A DNA stretch of 9,014 nucleotides, from assembly GCA_964446865.1 (NCBI GenBank), contig CAYURD010000138.1:1-9014 (forward strand). The letters are read 5' to 3'. Position 1 is the stretch's first letter; each line of letters opens with the position of its first letter. The notes under the pieces were generated by a model. It worked only from the letters and a program-made list of their open reading frames with translations. It had not been told where the DNA came from and did no database searches. The translations under genes and the position numbers were made by a program. The DNA is from Glaciecola sp964446865. GTDB lineage: Bacteria > Pseudomonadota > Gammaproteobacteria > Enterobacterales > Alteromonadaceae. Below, piece after piece: positions 1-6,126 of this stretch.

Positions 1-201
1 GAAGTATTACCTGGTAAAGAAGGCCTAGTGCATATTTCTCAAATTGCCCATGAGCGTGTAAATAAAGTCACTGACTACTTGAGCGAAGGCCAAGAGGTTG
101 ATGTAAAAGTGATGGAAATTGACCGTCAAAATCGTGTTCGTTTGAGCATGAAAGAGCTACTTGAAAAGCCAGCTCCACAAGAAAAGTCTGATGGTGAGTA
201 A
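1..201 (+). CDS. pnp: Polynucleotide phosphorylase, C-terminal end (partial)
   Basis: The window opens inside a plus-strand frame that runs from base 1 to a TAA at 199-201 and encodes the last 66 residues. The sequence GKEGLVHISQIA, followed by VNKVTDYLSEGQEVDVKVMEID and RLSMKELL, is the typical S1 RNA-binding domain that ends PNPase, with a short charged tail. PNPase is the 3'-5' phosphorolytic exoribonuclease of the RNA degradosome; the S1 domain holds single-stranded RNA. The KH domain and catalytic cores lie upstream of the window. An S1 tail alone could belong to other proteins (RpsA, RNase E), but the following nlpI gene and terminator match the conserved pnp-nlpI order of gammaproteobacteria, so the assignment is fairly secure. 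Confidence 0.9.
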   Translation, partial: EVLPGKEGLVHISQIAHERVNKVTDYLSEGQEVDVKVMEIDRQNRVRLSMKELLEKPAPQEKSDGE

Positions 202-220
202 CAACACCATTTGATAGATA

Positions 221-248
221 AGCCGCCTCTTTTTAAGGCGGCTTTTTT
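221..248 (+). terminator. Intrinsic terminator after pnp
   Basis: A perfect 8-bp stem (AGCCGCCT at 221-228 with AGGCGGCT at 236-243) encloses a 7-base loop and runs into six T residues (243-248). It lies 19 bases after the pnp stop. It should end the pnp transcript, so nlpI probably also has a promoter of its own in 249-430, although none is convincing by eye. Confidence 0.93.
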
Positions 249-428
249 GTATTCGCTATTATCGATACTTTAAATCGACATTTAAAAGTTAACATTTTAC
301 GCTACACTTTCAATGAGTGATTAACGTAAAGAAGATCCACACTGTTATAAGACATGTTAATATGAAACGCGGGTAAAAAGTTGTCATATATCTGACGACA
401 AGAAAGAATCTTAGCGTCTCTATTTTAA

Positions 429-435
429 AAGGAAG
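429..435 (+). promoter_or_regulatory. Ribosome binding site deciding the GTG start of nlpI
   Basis: AAGGAAG ends 8 bases before the GTG at 444. The alternative ATG at 498 has only a weak AAAAG in front, and would leave a 12-residue signal peptide without positive charge. The GTG is therefore preferred. Confidence 0.7.
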
Positions 436-443
436 CCCATTTA

Positions 444-1439
444 GTGCATAGACACTTACTTTTCATAAACGGTTTTTATCAAAGCAATATTAAAAGTATG
501 TTGCTCGTATGTTTGGCGATAATGACAACAGGTTGTGCGTCTACAAATACATCGCGCGATCCATTAATGAGCGGATTATTGCTCGCAGAACCCCAAGAAA
601 TAAGTACTCGTTCGCAAATTGCAGTAGCTCACTATACAAATAACCTTTTTCAATTACGCTTGAGTAATGACGAACGTGCTGAATTGTTGTACCAACGAGG
701 TATCCAATACGACTCGATGGGATTGAGCAGTTTAGCGCGAATGGATTTTGCTGAAGCAATTAAGCTCAAACCAACGCTAGCTGAAGCACATAATTCTATT
801 GGTGTTCATTACATCCAGGCCGGCATGTTTGTGCTAGCCTATGAAGCGTTTGATGCAACCTTAGAAATTAATCCTGAATATGATTTTGCTATTTTAAATA
901 GAGGTATTGCGCTTTATTACGGTGGTCGTTCACAGTTAGCAGCAAAAGATACTCAGGCATATTTAGCAAAAGATCCTTCTGATCCTATCCGATTATTATG
1001 GCACTACATTGCGTTAAGTGGTGTTTCTGAGCAAGTGCAAAGCAGTAGTGATTTACAAACAAATGTAGAAAACAACGCAAATAAAGAACAAGCAAATAAA
1101 GAACAAGCAAATCAAATATTAATGCAGTCACGAGCTGCACTTCAAGAAGAACAATGGGCAACCAGCATAGTTGATTACTATTTAGGGAAGGGCAGTGAAA
1201 CTCAGGTGATTGCGAGTCTCTTAAAAGATGTTCGCAGCCCAACAGAACTCAATTATCGCCTGTGCGAAGCGTATTTTTATTTAGGTAAGTTTCATGCAGC
1301 TAAAGGCAATTTCACTAAGGCTCAAAATTATTTTAAATTGTCGCTAAGCACCAACGTATATGAATATGTTGAGCACAAATATTCTCGAATTGAATTATCT
1401 AAACTACGCCAATCACTGCGTGAAGCAAGAAATCTCTAG
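444..1439 (+). CDS. nlpI: TPR lipoprotein NlpI
   Basis: This 331-residue protein matches NlpI of E. coli (294 aa, recalled) over nearly its whole length: NDERAELLYQRG..YDSMGL (75-94), AYEAFDATLEINP (132-144), LNRGIALYYGGR (151-162), and a C-terminal block with YFYLGKFH and VEHKYSRIELS. The helical pairs at about 78-175 and 270-315 are TPR-like repeats. The N-terminus has basic residues, a hydrophobic core and a TTGC lipobox, with lipidation expected at Cys31; Thr at -3 is atypical. NlpI is an outer-membrane lipoprotein that acts as an adaptor for the periplasmic protease Prc and for peptidoglycan hydrolases such as MepS. The extra length lies mostly in a polar insertion (about 194-224) containing a short tandem repeat. 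It starts at GTG. The stop is 6 bases before the next gene, so the two are probably cotranscribed. Confidence 0.9.
   Translation: MHRHLLFINGFYQSNIKSMLLVCLAIMTTGCASTNTSRDPLMSGLLLAEPQEISTRSQIAVAHYTNNLFQLRLSNDERAELLYQRGIQYDSMGLSSLARMDFAEAIKLKPTLAEAHNSIGVHYIQAGMFVLAYEAFDATLEINPEYDFAILNRGIALYYGGRSQLAAKDTQAYLAKDPSDPIRLLWHYIALSGVSEQVQSSSDLQTNVENNANKEQANKEQANQILMQSRAALQEEQWATSIVDYYLGKGSETQVIASLLKDVRSPTELNYRLCEAYFYLGKFHAAKGNFTKAQNYFKLSLSTNVYEYVEHKYSRIELSKLRQSLREARNL
1077..1112 (+). repeat. 15-bp in-frame tandem repeat in nlpI
   Basis: GCAAATAAAGAACAA occurs twice in tandem (1077-1091 and 1092-1106), followed by a partial third copy GCAAAT (1107-1112). It encodes the pentapeptide ANKEQ, twice, within the polar insertion of NlpI. 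The unit is a multiple of three, so changes in copy number would keep the frame. Confidence 0.9.
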
Positions 1440-1445
1440 CGCCTC

Positions 1446-3083
1446 ATGCAATTTTTAATTAAGTTACTCGCGGTTTTTGTTGTGTGTACGGTGTTACATG
1501 CCAGTACTACGCATTATTCGCCAACACTTAGGCACTATTTTTTACAACAAGAACTACGAGGTGCTTACCAAGGCTTGTGGCCTGCGGCCAAACGTGGCTC
1601 AGTCGATGCTTTACATGCATTGGCACAGCTGGCTATTGTCAACAAAGACATATATTGGTTAGAAAAATCGGCATCCTTAAATAGCGTTGATGCCATGATA
1701 GCGCTTGCTGAGCTCGGCGATGCAGAACAAAAAATTGCATGGTGGACGCGTGCAGCAAGAAATGGACACGCTCCCAGTCAATTTGAATTATCATTAATTG
1801 AAAAGAATACAGAGCAACGTCTTCGCTACCTCGAACAAGCCGCGCTAAACGAGTATTCACCAGCAATAGTAGCTTTAGGCAAGTACTATTATGATCATAG
1901 TGAAATAGAGCAAGCGCTTAGGTGGTTAGCTAAAGCAGCTGTATTTGACGAAAAAAGTCGTTTTAAGCTTGCCAAAATGCAATGGCGGCAAGGCTTTACT
2001 GCTAAATCTTTAAGTTCATTTGAGCAGTCTTCCTCAGCACTTCCCGAGGCAAAAACTTATTATCAACTCATAAAATATACGCCTTTGTCTAACTTGTCTG
2101 TATTAAGTCAGTCAAGCACAAATGGCTTAGCCGACAATTGTTCACAGCAACTTCAGTTTGTTGCCACCACGCTCGACAGCGCGGTACAAGCAGCACAATT
2201 TAAAAAGCGGTTTAGTCAAGACAAGCGCTTTGTAGATTTTCCTATTTGTATTAATCCGATTGTATGGTTAAAACCCGATCAATTGCGCTGTGCCCTAGAA
2301 AATGACAGAAAGCGATGTGATTTAAGTCGTTTGGCAAGGCGTCAATTTACCCCCAACTATACTCACTTAGTATTGTTTTTAGACGAAGGAAAAGCCTACG
2401 TACAAAACGGTGTGATGCATCTAGATGAAGCCGATGTGTATTCCGTTTTTATTCATGAACTTGCTCATTTTGCAGGTTTTGTCGATGAATACGCGGTGTC
2501 AGCTGAACTGGCGCAAGCATATTGCTATGGCGACGGCGCGCCAAACTTGGCAATAGCGACAAAAGAAACGCTCAAACAAACTGAGACCTACCGATTATGG
2601 CAATCATATAACCGTACGCTCAATATTGATGCTCAAGAAAAGGCAATGACACAAAATGCCGCTACTGTTAATGCNNNNNNNNNNNNNNNNNNNNNNNNNN
2701 NNNNNNNNNNNNNNNNNNNNNNNNNNNNNNNNNNNNNNNNNNNNNNNNNNNNNNNNNNNNNNNNNNNNNNNNNNAATGCCGCTACTGTTAATGCTATAGA
2801 CCAAAACAACATTAATCAAACTGTACTGGATTTCGACCCCGTTCCGCTTATTGCTGAAGCGTCTCGCACGTGCGCAAAACTAGGCGTTACCACTTTCAAA
2901 CCTAGTGAAAAGTTAACATTCATGCAATATCATGACGCTAACACAATCCCAGCCATCTACACGCTTATGTGGCAAGACCAGCTAAGCGTGTATCATCATG
3001 ACGTGGAAGTGGCTAAAAGCTTAGCGCAAAGCGCAATGGATAGGAATGATGAAAACGCTGCACGATATTGGGCAGCGTTTTAA
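1446..3083 (+). CDS. Secreted Sel1-repeat protein with putative zinc metallopeptidase domain (interrupted by gap)
   Basis: I cannot give this gene a name. Residues 1-19 form a signal peptide (basic, then a hydrophobic core ending near LHA-S). Residues 40-200 carry Sel1/TPR-like helical repeats such as GSVDALHALAQLA, NSVDAMIALAELG, NGHAPSQFELSLI and NEYSPAIVALGKYY. The C-terminal half contains HELAHFAGFVDEY at 337-349, an HExxHxxGxxD motif: His337 and His341 would bind zinc, Glu338 would be the catalytic base and Asp347 a possible third ligand. FMQY at 492-495 could be a Met-turn, but this is speculative. It starts at ATG 6 bases after nlpI with no clear ribosome binding site, suggesting translational coupling. 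The reading frame is open on both sides of the 100-N gap and ends at TAA; deleting the gap plus one 20-base flank would give 505 residues. The protease role is inferred from the motif only. Confidence 0.75.
   Translation: MQFLIKLLAVFVVCTVLHASTTHYSPTLRHYFLQQELRGAYQGLWPAAKRGSVDALHALAQLAIVNKDIYWLEKSASLNSVDAMIALAELGDAEQKIAWWTRAARNGHAPSQFELSLIEKNTEQRLRYLEQAALNEYSPAIVALGKYYYDHSEIEQALRWLAKAAVFDEKSRFKLAKMQWRQGFTAKSLSSFEQSSSALPEAKTYYQLIKYTPLSNLSVLSQSSTNGLADNCSQQLQFVATTLDSAVQAAQFKKRFSQDKRFVDFPICINPIVWLKPDQLRCALENDRKRCDLSRLARRQFTPNYTHLVLFLDEGKAYVQNGVMHLDEADVYSVFIHELAHFAGFVDEYAVSAELAQAYCYGDGAPNLAIATKETLKQTETYRLWQSYNRTLNIDAQEKAMTQNAATVNXXXXXXXXXXXXXXXXXXXXXXXXXXXXXXXXXXNAATVNAIDQNNINQTVLDFDPVPLIAEASRTCAKLGVTTFKPSEKLTFMQYHDANTIPAIYTLMWQDQLSVYHHDVEVAKSLAQSAMDRNDENAARYWAAF
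2655..2794 (+). repeat. Identical 20-bp sequences flanking the gap
   Basis: AATGCCGCTACTGTTAATGC stands directly before the N run (2655-2674) and again directly after it (2775-2794). The repeat itself begins and ends with AATGC, so it equals one 15-bp unit AATGCCGCTACTGTT (peptide NAATV) plus the first five bases of another. Repeat plus gap is 120 bases, a multiple of three. It may be an unmerged contig overlap or the visible edge of a 15-bp tandem repeat. Confidence 0.9.
2675..2774. other. Assembly gap (100 N)
   Basis: There are exactly 100 consecutive N inside the Sel1/metallopeptidase gene. 100 is a customary placeholder length for gaps of unknown size, so the true distance may differ. 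The frame is consistent across the gap as drawn. Confidence 0.98.
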
Positions 3084-3099
3084 TTCGTACGTAATTTGT

Positions 3100-3870
3100 T
3101 TAGTCTAATTGTGCGGCTTTATGTCTAAAATGATCAACATACATGGCCGTTGCACCGCATATTGATACCGGCATCACTACAAAATTAACGACCGGTATAA
3201 ACGAAAAAACATTCACCATAATGCCAAAGCTAAATGCACGTGATTTGTCTTGTCGTAGCGTATCGCGTGTATATCTAAAGGCTGATTTGTGATTGTCAAA
3301 AGGGTAGTCGACATACTGTACCGCCATCATCCAAGCGGTAAATAAAAACCAGATAATTTGACCAATGAGCGGCAGTAAAAAGAATAATAGTAAAAAACCT
3401 AAGGCTCGTGGGATAAAATACCCTAATTTTGAGAACTCTCGACCAAGTGTGCGCGGCGTATCTTTTAATGCGTCTAACAAGCCCTCATCACCTAAGCTTT
3501 CGCCACTTAAATGTCGCTCTACCTTTTCACTTAAAAAGCCATTAAAAGGTGCTGCAATCCAGTTGGCTAGCGTACCAAATACAAGTGCGAATATTAGCAA
3601 GACGGTAATTACTGCTATTGGCCAAAGTATGTAGGCGATTGCATCTTTAATAACTGATAACCAGTCAGGCACTATGTTAATGACGTAATCAATTGACATT
3701 TGAATGTAGTCGAGCAAAAAATAAAAAGCAGTGCTAAATAAAATTAGATTAATAAACAGAGGCACTAACACAAAGCGCTTTAAACCTTTTGTTCTAATTA
3801 ACTCAAAGCCTTGAAAAAAGTAGCTTGCTCCGCTGCGATAGTTGTCTTGGTAATCACCAACTTGGGTCAT
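3100..3870 (-). CDS. cysZ: Sulfate transporter CysZ
   Basis: The 256-residue product closely follows E. coli CysZ (about 253 aa, recalled). Shared blocks are G(F/W)ELIRTKGLKRFVLVPL (21-38), LLWP-like ILWPIAVITVLLIF (81-94), NWIAAPFNG (103-111), WFLFTAWMMAVQYVDYPFDNH (174-194) and CGATAM (238-243). There are several hydrophobic membrane helices. CysZ is an inner-membrane protein that brings sulfate into the cell for cysteine synthesis. I chose the ATG at 3870, because AAGGAG precedes it by 5 bases and the homologous region starts shortly after; an in-frame ATG at 3924 would add 18 residues with no homology and lies upstream of the likely -10 box. The gene faces the Sel1 gene tail to tail with 16 bases between and no visible terminator. 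Confidence 0.93.
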   Translation of the reverse strand: MTQVGDYQDNYRSGASYFFQGFELIRTKGLKRFVLVPLFINLILFSTAFYFLLDYIQMSIDYVINIVPDWLSVIKDAIAYILWPIAVITVLLIFALVFGTLANWIAAPFNGFLSEKVERHLSGESLGDEGLLDALKDTPRTLGREFSKLGYFIPRALGFLLLFFLLPLIGQIIWFLFTAWMMAVQYVDYPFDNHKSAFRYTRDTLRQDKSRAFSFGIMVNVFSFIPVVNFVVMPVSICGATAMYVDHFRHKAAQLD

Positions 3871-3875
3871 GAAAT

Positions 3876-3881
3876 CTCCTT
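3876..3881 (-). promoter_or_regulatory. Ribosome binding site of cysZ
   Basis: On the minus strand AAGGAG is followed by ATTTC and then the ATG at 3870. This is a strong site with 5-base spacing and decides the start against the upstream ATG at 3924. Confidence 0.85.
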
Positions 3882-3896
3882 TGATTAACTCATCGT

Positions 3897-3902
3897 AGTA
3901 TA
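3897..3902 (-). promoter_or_regulatory. Possible -10 box of cysZ
   Basis: TATACT on the minus strand matches the sigma-70 -10 consensus at five of six positions. Transcription would start near 3890, giving a 5' leader of about 20 bases that carries the ribosome binding site. No good -35 hexamer is seen at 16-18 bases upstream, so the call is tentative. Confidence 0.4.
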
Positions 3903-3943
3903 AAGCGATTAGCACAGAAAACACACTTAAGATTTGTCACATT

Positions 3944-4011
3944 ATGTTTCTAATCCCTAATAAAATTACTTTCCAAAAACGATAAATCCCAATCGAAATA
4001 TTTAGAAACAT
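3944..4011. repeat. Split 10-bp inverted repeat between cysZ and the divergent gene
   Basis: ATGTTTCTAA (3944-3953) and its exact reverse complement TTAGAAACAT (4002-4011) are separated by 48 bases in the 210-bp divergent intergenic region. The arms are AT-rich. They could be two operator half-sites for one regulator acting on both genes, or chance. Confidence 0.6.
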
Positions 4012-4080
4012 TTCATTGCTGAACTATCTACGCAACTTACCGTCTTAGCATGCAGTTAACACAAGCCCTTTTGATATCTA

Positions 4081-4992
4081 TTGAATATAGTATTTGACAC
4101 TGCAAACCTTGCGCCGAGCATCTCGTTTGCTAAATCGAAAAAACACAAACGCGCTGCTCATTACAAAAAAGCGGGTGTGGTTTCGCTTATTGTTCATACC
4201 CTTGTGTTTGCTGCGATTATGTTTACTGTATTCCCAAAACCTTCAAATGAGTTAGTTAATGCAAGCGATGAAAAGCCGATGATTAGCTATCTATATGTCA
4301 GAAAATCAAAAGATATAAACGCTAGTGAAGATGTAGAACAAGAAATTACTATCAAAGAAAAGAAAGACAACGAGCAACTAAATAAAGAACTGGACAATAA
4401 AGAACAAATCGCTCAGCAAAATCCTCTAGTAGACACCTCAACTAAAGAAACAAGACAAAACGATATTAAAAAAGAAGAGCAAGCGGCTGTTGAAACGCCT
4501 AAAAGTAACGAGGCAAGATCAACAGAAAATATAAACGCGACGCCAACTAACGAGTTAACGGTGTTAACTAATCAAAATAACGAAAAGCAATCTATTAACA
4601 CAGCGCCAAGTGAGGGAACGAACAGTAATGCTAAGTCCTTACTTGGAACAAGCACTGATATTTTACGCGATATACAAGCCTCGCAATTAGAAAATACATC
4701 GCAACAAGAGGCAAATGCTTATCGACAAGCGCAGTTGTCACCTCCAATGCTACCGACAGACAGGCGAATAGATACTTGGGAAAAGCGTGAGCAAGTTAAA
4801 GTGACTAAGGTGTATTGTGACACCGGTTTAAAAACGGCGGCGGCAATTCTTTCTGGCCTAACCAGCGGCGGTGCAGGACCGCCAAAGGTTCAGTGTCAAT
4901 CACTGCCTGATTTTCAGCAATTTATCGATAAGCAGCAAAACAAAGGTGCTGTGAATAATAGTCAAAGCAACAATAATGACGAGCAAAATTAG
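4081..4992 (+). CDS. Single-pass membrane protein with charged low-complexity region and two-cysteine C-terminus, function unknown
   Basis: I do not recognise this 303-residue protein. Residues 1-31 are polar and basic (KSKKHKRAAHYKK), and 32-51 form one hydrophobic helix, the layout of TonB or TolA. Residues about 60-225 are low-complexity, rich in Glu, Lys, Asn and Gln, and probably extended in the periplasm. From about 226 the sequence becomes ordered: PTDRRIDTWEKREQVKV, then Cys246 and Cys272 flanking a small Ala/Gly-rich stretch (LSGLTSGGAGPP), then LPDFQQFIDK and a polar tail. The spaced cysteines could form a disulfide. No TonB C-terminal domain signature is visible. The start is TTG at 4081: a TGA at 4072-4074 closes the frame upstream, no ATG exists before residue 47, and no ribosome binding site is evident, so the start is uncertain. 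It is divergent from cysZ. Confidence 0.72.
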   Translation: MNIVFDTANLAPSISFAKSKKHKRAAHYKKAGVVSLIVHTLVFAAIMFTVFPKPSNELVNASDEKPMISYLYVRKSKDINASEDVEQEITIKEKKDNEQLNKELDNKEQIAQQNPLVDTSTKETRQNDIKKEEQAAVETPKSNEARSTENINATPTNELTVLTNQNNEKQSINTAPSEGTNSNAKSLLGTSTDILRDIQASQLENTSQQEANAYRQAQLSPPMLPTDRRIDTWEKREQVKVTKVYCDTGLKTAAAILSGLTSGGAGPPKVQCQSLPDFQQFIDKQQNKGAVNNSQSNNNDEQN

Positions 4993-5072
4993 AGCTTAGG
5001 TCAGGAGCGGTCTAAGGTTTTATACTATATTTTATTGGATATGACTTCATTACGGCATTATCAAAACCTGAC

Positions 5073-5107
5073 GCATTTTAGTTTACTCAATAAACCCAGA
5101 AAAATGC
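5073..5107 (+). repeat. AT-rich hairpin upstream of the kdgK-like gene
   Basis: GCATTTT (5073-5079) pairs with AAAATGC (5101-5107), and inside it GTTTA (5081-5085) pairs with TAAAC (5091-5095) around a CTCAA loop. There is no T-run after it, so it is not a standard terminator. It lies about 50 bases before the next start and may be a leader structure or chance in AT-rich DNA. Confidence 0.4.
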
Positions 5108-5154
5108 CGATACCTTTACATTAGGAGCAATACTAGCGAGTAAACAGGCAAGGT

Positions 5155-6084
5155 TTGACAGCAAAAACAATCATAGCGTTTGGCGAATGTATGGCCGAAC
5201 TCGACATCGCCACTGACTTGAACACTCGCGTTCAATTTTCCGGCGACGTATACAACTCATTGGTCTATGCAAAGCGCAGCTATAGTAATATAGGTGTGCG
5301 ATTTGCTAGTGGTGTGGGATACGATCATTTAAGCCAATTAATGTTAAAGAATGCTGATGCTCATGACATCAATACCTCGTTTATTCTAAAAACAAAACAA
5401 CACAATTTGGGTTTATACACCATTTCGACGGATGAAACAGGTTACAGCAGTTTTTGGTATTACCGCAAAGGCTCTGCGGCCAGCCAATTCATCGATATGA
5501 TAGGCCCCGACGATATCGCAAAATTCAAGGAAGTATATGAAGACGATGCGATCATCTATTTTTCGGGGATAAGTCTTGCTATTTATAGCGGTAGCGACCG
5601 TGATAAGTTTCTATTTTACATCGCTAAGCTTAAAGAAATTGGCTTTACGATTGCTTTTAGTACTAATTTTCGTTCGGTTTTGTGGCGAAACAAGCAAGAA
5701 GCGGTTCGTTACATAAGTAAGTGCTATTCTTTAGCTGATATCGTCTTTACAAATACCGAAGATCAAAGTGCTTTATTTGAACACCAATCGCTTGACCAAA
5801 TTATGGACTTTTTGAAAAGTTTCGATTGCGATGAAATTGTTGTAAGAGAATTTTTAAAAGTAACAGTAGGCTTGATTAAACAAGAAGACTCAACTTACGC
5901 ACAAACCAACATTGACGTGAACGAACACATGCAAGTTGTAGATTCCACCGCTACAACAGACTCATTTGACGGCGTCTACCTTGCTTCTCGGCTTAATCAC
6001 AATAGCGTATCCGCCGCCTTAACTGAAGCCTCTGATACCGCAACCATGGTTGCGCAACACAAAGGCGCCATTGTTTATCAATAG
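5155..6084 (+). CDS. KdgK-like PfkB-family sugar kinase with altered catalytic signature
   Basis: The 309-residue protein aligns along its length with 2-keto-3-deoxygluconate kinase (KdgK, 309 aa in E. coli as recalled): FGECMAEL (9-16), GLYTISTDETG..SFWYYR (86-104), YFSGISLAIYS (135-145), NFRSVLW (171-177), NTEDQSALF (200-208) and HKGAIV (302-307). KdgK phosphorylates 2-keto-3-deoxygluconate with ATP, feeding uronate and pectin/alginate breakdown into the Entner-Doudoroff route. Several family hallmarks are changed: GGD to SGD (29-31), the VVKRG region to VVREF (229-233), and the anion-hole motif TAAGD to TATTD (265-269), though the catalytic Asp269 remains. The frame is intact, so it may be a divergent enzyme, a non-catalytic homologue or an early decaying gene. 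The start is TTG 5155; an in-frame TAG at 5134-5136 excludes earlier starts. No uronate genes are nearby. Confidence 0.78.
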   Translation: MTAKTIIAFGECMAELDIATDLNTRVQFSGDVYNSLVYAKRSYSNIGVRFASGVGYDHLSQLMLKNADAHDINTSFILKTKQHNLGLYTISTDETGYSSFWYYRKGSAASQFIDMIGPDDIAKFKEVYEDDAIIYFSGISLAIYSGSDRDKFLFYIAKLKEIGFTIAFSTNFRSVLWRNKQEAVRYISKCYSLADIVFTNTEDQSALFEHQSLDQIMDFLKSFDCDEIVVREFLKVTVGLIKQEDSTYAQTNIDVNEHMQVVDSTATTDSFDGVYLASRLNHNSVSAALTEASDTATMVAQHKGAIVYQ

Positions 6085-6108
6085 AGAATTCAGCGATAGA
6101 GAATTCAG
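6081..6108. repeat. 13-bp direct repeat at the 3' end of the kdgK-like gene
   Basis: ATAGAGAATTCAG occurs at 6081-6093 and again at 6096-6108, two bases apart. The first copy contains the TAG stop of the sugar kinase gene. It looks like a small local duplication in the 42-base space between convergent genes; no terminator is seen there. Confidence 0.85.
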
Positions 6109-6126
6109 TAATAGCGCATTAATTAT

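Noticed and set aside
383..400. Palindrome GTCA-TATATC-TGAC upstream of nlpI as an operator
   Set aside because: Only 4-5 bp arms in AT-rich DNA; expected by chance.
541..1242. Minus-strand open frames inside nlpI (541-759 and 985-1242)
   Set aside because: They lie opposite a well-supported gene, have no ribosome binding site or recognisable protein features, and are best explained as chance frames.
2454..2492. Assignment of the HELAHFAGFVDEY protein to peptidase family M64
   Set aside because: M64 has one more residue between the second His and the Gly (HExxHxxxGxxDEY, as recalled); the spacing here fits HExxHxxGxxD better, so no family was assigned.
3365..3634. Plus-strand open frame of 89 codons opposite cysZ
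   Set aside because: It is antisense to conserved CysZ sequence; its Lys/Ser-rich composition reflects the complementary hydrophobic codons.
3871..3924. Longer cysZ starting at the ATG at 3924
   Set aside because: The extra 18 residues have no counterpart in CysZ, the strong ribosome binding site belongs to the ATG at 3870, and the likely -10 box lies inside the extension.
4780..4992. TonB C-terminal domain in the 4081-4992 protein
   Set aside because: The N-terminal layout is TonB-like, but the C-terminus lacks the YP..A...G-type signature and is built around two cysteines instead.
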